From an uncultured Fimbriimonadaceae bacterium (lineage in GTDB: Bacteria; Armatimonadota; Fimbriimonadia; Fimbriimonadales; Fimbriimonadaceae), in contig CALGMO010000105.1 of the NCBI GenBank assembly GCA_937961665.1, forward strand, positions 1-41,477: 41,477 nucleotides of DNA. Direction: 5' to 3'. A program made the position numbers and the translations under genes. The notes under the pieces were generated by a model. That model did no database searches. It saw only the letters and a list, made by a program, of their open reading frames with translations, and had not been told where the DNA came from. Shown here piece after piece: positions 35,875 to 41,477 of this stretch (its first letter is position 1; each line of letters begins with the position of its first letter).

Positions 35875-37046
35875 GGGATGGGGATGAGGGCTTCGATGTC
35901 CGCCAGGTTGGCCTTGACCTCGTTCACGAACGCGGCCGCGCCGACGCCGTTCATAAGGCGGTGGTCGAACGCCAGGGTGAGGTGGACGACCTTGGCGAGG
36001 ACGGGACCGTTCTCCGAATCGACCCAGCTCCAGTGCGGCTCGCCGAGCAGCAGAGTGGCCACGGCTGGCGGCACGACCACGGGGTAGCCGTCCCAGACAC
36101 CCTGCGACTGGAGGTTGGTGAGGGAGAGCGTGACGGCGTCGCTGGCTTGATCGGCTCCCTGCCGGGCCTGCAGGATCGCGCTGCGGACGGCCTCGGCGAA
36201 CGGCCGCCACTCCAGCTGGTCGGCGCCCGGCACGGCCGCGAGCACCAGCTCGTCCCCCTCTCGCGCCACCGCGATGCCGAGCGTCAAGGTCCGGTGGATT
36301 CGGAGGGTCGAGTCTCCCACGAGCTGGGTGCGCAGAGCCGGGTGGTTGCGCACCGCCTTGGCCGCGGCGAAGGCGAAGACGGTGAACGCCGAGGGCTGGA
36401 AGTCGCCGCCGGCGGCGGCCATGCGCGCCTTCAGCCGCTCGACGGGACCCCAAGGAGCCACGACGGTGAGCGCGCTCGGCACGGCGAGCTGATGGGCCCG
36501 AGAGAGGCGGCTGGCCAGCACCCGCTGCCGCTGGGGCATGGGCCGATCCTCATAGGCTTCGCCGGCGGGCGAGCGGGAGAGCAGGTAGGCGTCGACGTCG
36601 GCCTCCGTGAGGCGCCCGCCCGCCCTCGGGATGGATCGGATCTCCTCGTCCGTCAGGCCCTTCGACCGCGCGTAGGCCACGGTCCGGGGCGCGGCCTCCG
36701 CGTTGCGCAGGGGTCCCCCGGCCGGGACGGTCGGCGCTTCGGTTCGTGCCGGGGCGGTCTCTTGGGGTGCGGGCGCCGACGGAGCCGGTTCGGCGGTGGC
36801 CTCGTCCTCCGTCTCGATGCGGGCGATCTCGGCGCCGATGGGAAGGATGTCGTCTGGGCCGGCCGTCCACTCCAACAGCACACCGGAGAACGGAGACTCG
36901 ACGTCCAGCACGGCCTTGTCGGTCTCCATCTGATAGATCGGCTCGTCCCGGAGGACGAGATCGCCGGGCTGCTTGAGCAAGGCGACGACCCGGGCCTCCT
37001 GGAGGCCCTCGCCCATCTGGGGGATGCGGACGGACACGACTGCCAT
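35871..37046 (-). CDS. Lipoyl-dependent 2-oxoacid dehydrogenase E2 acyltransferase
   Basis: A 391-residue E2 subunit. Residues 1-80 form the lipoyl domain with the lipoyl lysine K44 in METDKAVLDVE; a Pro/Ala/Glu-rich linker follows; residues about 115-150 form the E1/E3-binding domain (AYARSKGLTDEEIRSIPRAG); the catalytic core (about 165-391) ends with AFDHRLMNGVGAAAFVNEV, containing the DHRxxxG active-site motif. The match is to pyruvate or branched-chain 2-oxoacid dehydrogenase E2; the substrate cannot be told. No E1 or E3 gene is adjacent, which is atypical. lipB elsewhere in the window could modify it. TAAACT predicts a near-leaderless start. Confidence 0.87.
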   Translation of the reverse strand: MAVVSVRIPQMGEGLQEARVVALLKQPGDLVLRDEPIYQMETDKAVLDVESPFSGVLLEWTAGPDDILPIGAEIARIETEDEATAEPAPSAPAPQETAPARTEAPTVPAGGPLRNAEAAPRTVAYARSKGLTDEEIRSIPRAGGRLTEADVDAYLLSRSPAGEAYEDRPMPQRQRVLASRLSRAHQLAVPSALTVVAPWGPVERLKARMAAAGGDFQPSAFTVFAFAAAKAVRNHPALRTQLVGDSTLRIHRTLTLGIAVAREGDELVLAAVPGADQLEWRPFAEAVRSAILQARQGADQASDAVTLSLTNLQSQGVWDGYPVVVPPAVATLLLGEPHWSWVDSENGPVLAKVVHLTLAFDHRLMNGVGAAAFVNEVKANLADIEALIPIP

Positions 37047-37229
37047 GGGTCGCGTCAGTTTACTTGCCGGAAGCCTTCGAACCGACGGACCACCGAAAGC
37101 GAGGCCGCCCCAAGGACCACACGCGGTGGCCCATGGGGCGACAACCATCATGATAGGACGCTTTCGGGCGTTTTGGAGGGATGATTTCCCCAGTATTGGT
37201 GCGGGTTTCTCCGCGGCCTCGCGGCGGAG
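37047..37229. other. Intergenic stretch between the E2 and tgt genes
   Basis: 183 bases with no gene I can support. It contains the E2 promoter (TAAACT) and, at the tgt end, an inverted repeat CTCCGC/GCGGAG (about 37210-37230) overlapping the tgt stop, which may be a weak terminator. The minus frame is open through it but starts no plausible protein. Confidence 0.6.
37057..37062 (-). promoter_or_regulatory. -10 box TAAACT for the E2-hydrolase unit
   Basis: TAAACT on the minus strand predicts +1 near 37050, about 4 bases before the ATG at 37046. Confidence 0.4.
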
Positions 37230-38342
37230 TCAGGCCCGCGCGTACCGCTCCATCAGCCGGGGCCAGGAGCCCTCCTCGATCGCCCCTCGGATCTCCTCCA
37301 TGAGTCGGGCGTAGAACGCCAGATTGTGCAGGCTGGCGATCCGGGCCCCCAAGTCCTCTCCGGCCTTGAAGAGGTGACGGACGTAGGCCGCGGAGTAGCG
37401 GCGGGTCTCCGGGAACACGCTGTCCGGGTCGAACGGACCGTCGTGGCGCTCCCACTTGGCGTTCAGAACGTTCACGCGGCCGTGGAGGGTGTAGAGGCAG
37501 TGGTGCCGAGCCATGCGAGTCGGCAGAACGCAGTCGAACAGGTCCACGCCGCACGACACGGCGTGCAGGATGTCCTGCGGATGGCCGACGCCCATCAGAT
37601 AGCGCGCCTTGTCCTCCGGCAGGAGCGGAGCCGTGTGGGCGACCACGGGCCTCTGGAGCTCGGTCGGTTCGCCGACGCTGACGCCACCGATCGCGAAGCC
37701 CTCGAAGGGCAACGAGGCGATCTGCCCGACGGAGCGCTCGCGCAGGTCGAGGTGCACGCCGCCCTGCACGATGCCGAAGACGGCCTGCCCCGCCGCGCGG
37801 GCCCTCACACTGCGCTCGGCCCAGCGCGCCGTGCGCTCCACCGCCTCCTCCGCGAGCGAGCGGGGGCACGGGTACGACGCGCAGTGGTCCAACACCATGC
37901 TGACATCGACGCCCAGCTCGGCTTGGATTTCGAGGGCCCGCTCGGGGGTCAGCTCCACGAGCGAGCCGTCGAGGTGGGAGCGGAAGACCACCCCGCGGTC
38001 GTCCATCCGGGCCATCTTGGACAGCGACATCGCCTGGAAGCCGCCGGAGTCGGTGAGGATGGCCCCCTGCCACGACGTGAACCGGTGCAACCCGCCCATC
38101 TCGCGGACCAGCGCGCTGCCAGGCCGCAGCGCCAAGTGGTAGGTGTTGGCCAGAACGAGCTGGTATCCGAGCCGCTCGAGGTCCTCGAAGCCGACCAGCC
38201 GCACCGCTCCCCGCGTGCCGACCGGCATGAACGCGGGCGTTTCGACGGTCCCATGGGGTGTGTGCAGCCTTCCGCGCCTCGCCCCGGTGTGGGGGCAGAC
38301 GGCCAGAAGCTCGAACCTCACGGTGGGAGTCACGGGGCTCAT
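37230..38342 (-). CDS. tgt: tRNA-guanine transglycosylase lacking the zinc cysteines
   Basis: Bacterial TGT swaps guanine 34 of GUN-anticodon tRNAs for preQ1 (queuosine pathway). The 370-residue protein has the TIM-barrel landmarks: TPAFMPVGTRGAVR, ILTDSGGFQAMSLSKM (catalytic Asp98), FGIVQGG, YLMGVGHPQDIL and the nucleophile Asp270 in LFDCVLPTRMARH. The structural zinc site normally reads CxCxxC plus His. Here S308, F310 and T313 stand in place of the cysteines, although the His-Asn-Leu (H339) remains. The reading frame is continuous. The start is ATG 38342 overlapping the flippase stop, or GTG 38333 seven bases after a CATAAT box. Confidence 0.9.
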   Translation of the reverse strand: MSPVTPTVRFELLAVCPHTGARRGRLHTPHGTVETPAFMPVGTRGAVRLVGFEDLERLGYQLVLANTYHLALRPGSALVREMGGLHRFTSWQGAILTDSGGFQAMSLSKMARMDDRGVVFRSHLDGSLVELTPERALEIQAELGVDVSMVLDHCASYPCPRSLAEEAVERTARWAERSVRARAAGQAVFGIVQGGVHLDLRERSVGQIASLPFEGFAIGGVSVGEPTELQRPVVAHTAPLLPEDKARYLMGVGHPQDILHAVSCGVDLFDCVLPTRMARHHCLYTLHGRVNVLNAKWERHDGPFDPDSVFPETRRYSAAYVRHLFKAGEDLGARIASLHNLAFYARLMEEIRGAIEEGSWPRLMERYARA

Positions 38343-38346
38343 TATG
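38341..38346 (-). promoter_or_regulatory. CATAAT box at the flippase/tgt junction
   Basis: CATAAT on the minus strand holds both the flippase stop (TAA) and the first tgt ATG. Its +1 would fall one base from the in-frame GTG at 38333, so tgt may have an internal leaderless promoter. Confidence 0.35.
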
Positions 38347-39814
38347 GGCGCGAGCGCCGCCACTCCGGCTTGTCGGCCAGCCGGAGGGCGATGCCCGAGG
38401 CCAAGAAGGCCAGCGACAGCGCCGCGCCGAGGCCCAGAGCCGCGACGGGGTGCCGAGCCGCCCATGGCGTTCGGCACCAGACGTGCGCCCCGACGGCGAG
38501 GGCGGCCCCCCCGGCCAGCAGCGGCAGGCAGCGCCTCAGGTGCTGCGCAAGCGGGAAGCCGGGGGCGACCGTCCGCCGCACGTAAACGAGGAAGACTCCG
38601 AACTGAGCCAGGTTGATCGCGGCGTTCATCCAGGCCACCCCTTGGATGCCGTGCGCGCGGGCGACCGGAACCGTGAGGGCCAGCGTCGCGACGGCATTGA
38701 ACAGCGAGAACGGCACCACCAGGTGCATCCGGCCTTGGGCCACGAACGCCTTCGCCATCAGGTTGTAGTAGTAGTTCAGCGCGAAGTAGAAGCCGATCGC
38801 GAGGACGATCGCCGCTCCCTCGCGCGGGGCTTGGTCCCCCAGCCAGAGCGCTAGGAACGGACCACCGAAGCCGGAGGGCACGAGGATCAGCGCGGAGGCC
38901 AGAAGCATCGACTGCAGGCCGTAGCGGTGGAGCTTCTCGGCGAAGCCCCGTGGATCGGTCGCGTTCTGCCGAGTGAGCTCGGGCACGACCGTGGCGAGGG
39001 CCGGGGAGAGGAGCCGGTTGAGCGTCTCGGGCAGCCTGTAGGGGATCGTATAGTCGGCGATCGCGGCCGAGCCGAGCCCTGCCGCGGGGAGGAGCATGCG
39101 GTCGGCGCTGCCGGACACCGCGAGCACCACCGCCTGGGGCCACCCCCGCACCGAGATCGCCCAGATCTCCCGCGCCGCCGCGCGATCGAACTTGGGGCGC
39201 AGACGGAATCCCGGAAAGCTCCGGCGAAGCGTCAGCGCGTTCAGGGCGAAACCGGTCAGCGAGCCGATCAGGCCGCCCGCCACCACGGCAATGGGTGTGC
39301 GCACGATGGCGGCGAGCGTCACCGCGACGATCGCCCCGGCGAGCGGCTCCATGGACTGGCGGACGGCGACGCTGCGGAACATCTCCCGCGCGGACAGCAC
39401 CGCCACCAGCGCACCGTTGACCAAGGCCAGCGCGTACGTGCAGGCGTAAATCGCGAACATCCAGACGAGCGTGCGTCTGTCGACGCCGTCGAGCCGTAGG
39501 ATGAGGCCGAGCGCAAAGAACGCCACCGCCGAGAGCGCGGCGAACGCCAGGGCCATGGCGAGCTGGGTCTGCTGGATTCTCCACGCGCCCTCCTCGTCCC
39601 CGGCGGCGAACCGCTCGGTGAGCAGCTTTTGGGCAGCGTTGTACAGGCCGGGCGTGGCGACACCCACGTAGACCGCGACCACGGCGACGTAGAGGTACAC
39701 GCCGTAGGCCGGCTTGCCGATCCAGCGCAGCAGCAGCGGCACCGACACGAACTGGATCGCCGTCGCCGCGGCGTTCGCCGCGATCAGGTAGGCGGAGTTG
39801 GCGACCTTCGACAA
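38342..39814 (-). CDS. Polysaccharide biosynthesis flippase (MATE/Wzx-like membrane protein)
   Basis: A 490-residue integral membrane protein with about 12-14 helices, opening with SKVANSAYLIAANAAATAIQ and containing FVSVPLLLRWIGKPAYGVY, the typical start of Wzx/RfbX-type lipid-linked oligosaccharide flippases. DYTIPYRLPETLNRLLSPAL is characteristic of the family's central loop. It should move undecaprenyl-linked glycans across the inner membrane. No glycosyltransferases or Wzy are adjacent, so the glycan is unknown. TTG is the start, near the +1 of a CATAAT box. It is linked to tgt by a TAATG overlap. Confidence 0.86.
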   Translation of the reverse strand: MSKVANSAYLIAANAAATAIQFVSVPLLLRWIGKPAYGVYLYVAVVAVYVGVATPGLYNAAQKLLTERFAAGDEEGAWRIQQTQLAMALAFAALSAVAFFALGLILRLDGVDRRTLVWMFAIYACTYALALVNGALVAVLSAREMFRSVAVRQSMEPLAGAIVAVTLAAIVRTPIAVVAGGLIGSLTGFALNALTLRRSFPGFRLRPKFDRAAAREIWAISVRGWPQAVVLAVSGSADRMLLPAAGLGSAAIADYTIPYRLPETLNRLLSPALATVVPELTRQNATDPRGFAEKLHRYGLQSMLLASALILVPSGFGGPFLALWLGDQAPREGAAIVLAIGFYFALNYYYNLMAKAFVAQGRMHLVVPFSLFNAVATLALTVPVARAHGIQGVAWMNAAINLAQFGVFLVYVRRTVAPGFPLAQHLRRCLPLLAGGAALAVGAHVWCRTPWAARHPVAALGLGAALSLAFLASGIALRLADKPEWRRSRP

Positions 39815-39823
39815 ACCGAGGCG

Positions 39824-39829
39824 ATTATG
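39824..39829 (-). promoter_or_regulatory. -10 box CATAAT for the flippase-tgt unit
   Basis: CATAAT on the minus strand predicts +1 near 39817, about 3 bases before the TTG start. Confidence 0.4.
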
Positions 39830-39854
39830 GGGGATGCGCCCGCGCCCGGCCGGG

Positions 39855-40235
39855 CTACTCCGGCTGCAGGTCGCCCCGGAGGATCAGATGCGCGGTGGCG
39901 GGGTTGGTCGCCAAGGGGACGTTGGAGATGTTGCACGCCCGCACGAGCGTCTTGATGTCGGGATCGTGCGGATGGACGTCCAGCTCCTCGACGAAGAAGA
40001 ACACGGCGGCGACCTCCCCGTCGATCACTCGGCACGCGATCTGGACGTCGCCGCCCTCGGGCCCGTGCCGCAGGCACTCGACCCGGAGACCGAGCCTCTC
40101 TTGCAGCAGTCGTCCGGTGGAGGCCGTCGCGACCAGGGGGAAGCGCTCGAGGAACTCCCGGTGCTCCGTCGCGAAGCGCACCATCTCGTCCTTCTTGCCG
40201 TCGTGAGCGATGAGTGCCAGCCACCGGAGCGCCAC
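39855..40235 (-). CDS. mgsA: Methylglyoxal synthase
   Basis: MgsA turns dihydroxyacetone phosphate into methylglyoxal and phosphate, a bypass of lower glycolysis. The 126-residue protein has the family residues: LIAHDGKKDEM with His11 and Asp12, STGRLL (phosphate loop), GPEGGDVQ with the catalytic Asp63, and HPHDPDIKTLVRACNISNVP with His90. ATNPATAHLIL ends the core. It is slightly shorter than the E. coli enzyme (152). The GTG start coincides with the +1 of a TAGAAT box. A perfect palindrome, GCCCGGCCGGGC (39842-39853), lies just past the stop. Confidence 0.95.
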   Translation of the reverse strand: MALRWLALIAHDGKKDEMVRFATEHREFLERFPLVATASTGRLLQERLGLRVECLRHGPEGGDVQIACRVIDGEVAAVFFFVEELDVHPHDPDIKTLVRACNISNVPLATNPATAHLILRGDLQPE

Positions 40236-40241
40236 GCCGGC

Positions 40242-40247
40242 ATTCTA
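40242..40247 (-). promoter_or_regulatory. -10 box TAGAAT for mgsA
   Basis: TAGAAT on the minus strand places +1 exactly on the GTG at 40235, a leaderless arrangement. No ribosome binding site is seen. Confidence 0.45.
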
Positions 40248-40277
40248 CCGCGCACCCTTTCCGCTGGGACTTTCGGG

Positions 40278-40283
40278 TACCCT
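40278..40283 (+). promoter_or_regulatory. Putative -10 box TACCCT for the proton-pump operon
   Basis: TACCCT fits TANNNT and predicts +1 near 40290. The resulting leader contains the 26-codon ORF at 40317-40397. Confidence 0.3.
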
Positions 40284-40316
40284 CCGTGAACGGTGCTTGG
40301 TAAGGGAGCCTCCGCC

Positions 40317-40397
40317 GTGAACGAGCCGGAATCTCCCGCCGGAGAGGGCGACCCGAGCTTGAGCTCGGGGGCGGGTGCCAACCGGAGGGAGCGATGA
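40317..40397 (+). CDS. Candidate 26-residue leader peptide with internal hairpin
   Basis: A GTG at 40317 preceded 8 bases earlier by AGGGAG opens a 26-codon frame (MNEPESPAGEGDPSLSSGAG...). Its TGA overlaps the ATG of the membrane subunit (ATGA). Within it, CCCGAGC (40352-40358) and GCTCGGG (40363-40369) form a perfect 7-base-pair hairpin with loop TTGA. This looks like a translated leader that couples or attenuates expression of the pump gene. The peptide is acidic and has no recognised family; it could be chance. Confidence 0.4.
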   Translation: MNEPESPAGEGDPSLSSGAGANRRER

Positions 40398-41477
40398 GGG
40401 ATCTGCTGATCCCGATTCTGGTGCTTGTCCCGATGTTGGCCGCGGGAGCGGCGCTGGTGCTGCGTGGCCGAGCCTGGCGCAGGGCGATCGTGGGAGTGGT
40501 GGCCGTGGTGCTGGTCGGCGCCTCCGCGGCGCTCGCCGCCAACGGACTTCTGAGGTACACGCCCGGTCCGCTCACCAACTTCGACTGGAACCGCGTCGTC
40601 GTTCTCGCGGACGGCGTTCTGCTGGTCTGGTTCCTTGCGCTGGCTTGGACGAGGTGGCACTGGGGTGCGCTGGCCTTGGCGGTGGCGCAGGCGGCCGGCT
40701 ACGTGTTCCTCGAGGCGAGGTTCGGGGAGCGGCTGCGGGTGCAGAGCAACTTCGCAGTGGACTGGCTGGCGATCGCCATGGTGCTGCTGGTGTCGGTGCT
40801 CGGCTCGGCGATCGCCCTGTACGCGCTGGAGTACATGGACGAGCACGAGAGGCACCACGGGGTGTCGCCGAGCCGGCAGCCCCGCTTCTTCGCCCTGATC
40901 CTCCTGTTCCTCGGGGCGATGAACGGGCTGGTCCTCTCCAACAACCTTGCTTGGACGTATCTCTTCTGGGAGATCACGACGCTCTGCTGCGTGCTGCTCA
41001 TCGGTCACGACGGCACGCCCGAGGCCGTGGCCAGCTCCAACCGGGCGCTGTGGATGAACCTCGTCGGCGGGTGCGCGTTCCTCGCCGCGATCCTGATGCT
41101 GGCGAGCGCCCAACCGGTCGGCGAGCCGATGTCGGTCGCGGAGCTGGTGCGCGGCCCGACGCCGTACCTGGTGCCGGTGGCGCTGCTCTGCCTCGCCGGC
41201 TTCACCAAGGCCGCCCAGATGCCGTTCCAAGGGTGGCTGCTGGGGGCCATGGTCGCCCCGACGCCCGTCTCGGCGCTGCTGCACAGCTCCACGATGGTCA
41301 AAGCCGGCGTGTACCTGGTGATCCGGCTCGCCCCGGCGATGCAGGACACCGGCCTGAGCAACGTCGTGGCGCTGGTCGGCGCGTTCACGTTCGTGGCCAC
41401 CGCGATGCTGGCGATCAGCCAGCGCAACGCCAAGCGGGTGTTGGCCTACTCCACGATCTCGAACCTCGGGCTGATCA
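40394..41477 (+). CDS. NuoL/HyfB-type proton-translocating membrane subunit, truncated by the window edge
   Basis: 361 codons are visible, all membrane-rich, with no stop before the end. Antiporter-like (Mrp/NuoL/HyfB) motifs are clear: YLFWEITTLCCVLLIGH, with a Glu in a membrane helix, FTKAAQMPFQGWLLGAM, with the pump Lys, and SALLHSSTMVKAGVYLVIRL, the family hallmark. It belongs to complex I or to a group 4 hydrogenase or related membrane complex; the downstream genes needed to decide lie outside the window. GGAGGGAG precedes the ATG, and a short upstream ORF is coupled to it. Confidence 0.88.
   Translation, partial: MRDLLIPILVLVPMLAAGAALVLRGRAWRRAIVGVVAVVLVGASAALAANGLLRYTPGPLTNFDWNRVVVLADGVLLVWFLALAWTRWHWGALALAVAQAAGYVFLEARFGERLRVQSNFAVDWLAIAMVLLVSVLGSAIALYALEYMDEHERHHGVSPSRQPRFFALILLFLGAMNGLVLSNNLAWTYLFWEITTLCCVLLIGHDGTPEAVASSNRALWMNLVGGCAFLAAILMLASAQPVGEPMSVAELVRGPTPYLVPVALLCLAGFTKAAQMPFQGWLLGAMVAPTPVSALLHSSTMVKAGVYLVIRLAPAMQDTGLSNVVALVGAFTFVATAMLAISQRNAKRVLAYSTISNLGLI

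Noticed and set aside
37230-39584. Single long minus frame that would fuse the tgt protein to an N-terminal extension
   Set aside because: The extension overlaps the flippase in another frame and is Arg/Gly-rich noise. The flippase frame is well supported by membrane helices and family motifs.

Overview
The window is very GC-rich chromosomal DNA, densely packed with genes and showing no phage, transposon, CRISPR array or plasmid functions. The gene content points to a diderm (two-membrane) bacterium: a type II secretion operon with a secretin, an RfaE1-like heptose kinase, Lgt and an RseB-like envelope protein. Several gene starts sit directly on TANNNT-type -10 boxes, which suggests leaderless mRNAs like those of Deinococcus and its deep-branching relatives. 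Taken with the glycine-rich exported proteins, I suspect Armatimonadota (Fimbriimonadia-like). That assignment is inference; no 16S gene is present.

1-9.0 kb: a few codons of an unknown gene; a secreted PQQ-type beta-propeller; a polysaccharide deacetylase; leuC; a GH27 alpha-galactosidase; a TerB-like protein; lipB coupled to a membrane-anchored class III cyclase homologue; rnpB (RNase P RNA); and a small very basic protein. 9.0-11.7 kb: rfaE1-lgt facing away from argB.

11.7-25.7 kb: the centrepiece. A full type II secretion operon in the order gspE-F-G-H-I-J-K-L-M-C-D (the order of Xanthomonas xps) runs on short overlaps into a gene for a Spy/CpxP-like protein with four LTxxQ-type segments. 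A strong terminator follows. Next comes an ECF sigma, ZAS anti-sigma and RseB-like operon with an ECF-type promoter of its own. The layout suggests a secretion machine beside an envelope-stress circuit. No prepilin peptidase (GspO) is present here.

25.8-35.2 kb: metallophosphoesterase, lepA, GH29 alpha-L-fucosidase, alkaline phosphatase, tandem GNAT protein, YhcH-family protein, TolB-like propeller, tRNA-Arg(CCT) and an MFS sugar-type transporter. Alpha-galactosidase, fucosidase, YhcH and the transporter suggest use of plant or glycan sugars. 35.2-40.2 kb, mostly minus strand: a class I glutamine-amidotransferase-like hydrolase coupled to a lipoyl-dependent E2 acyltransferase, a tRNA-guanine transglycosylase that has lost its zinc cysteines, a polysaccharide flippase and methylglyoxal synthase. 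40.3 kb to the end: a short leader ORF with a hairpin, coupled to a truncated NuoL/HyfB-type proton-pumping subunit.

No stretch over 300 bases lacks a gene or RNA. The longest empty intergenic stretch is 37047-37229, between tgt and the E2 gene.
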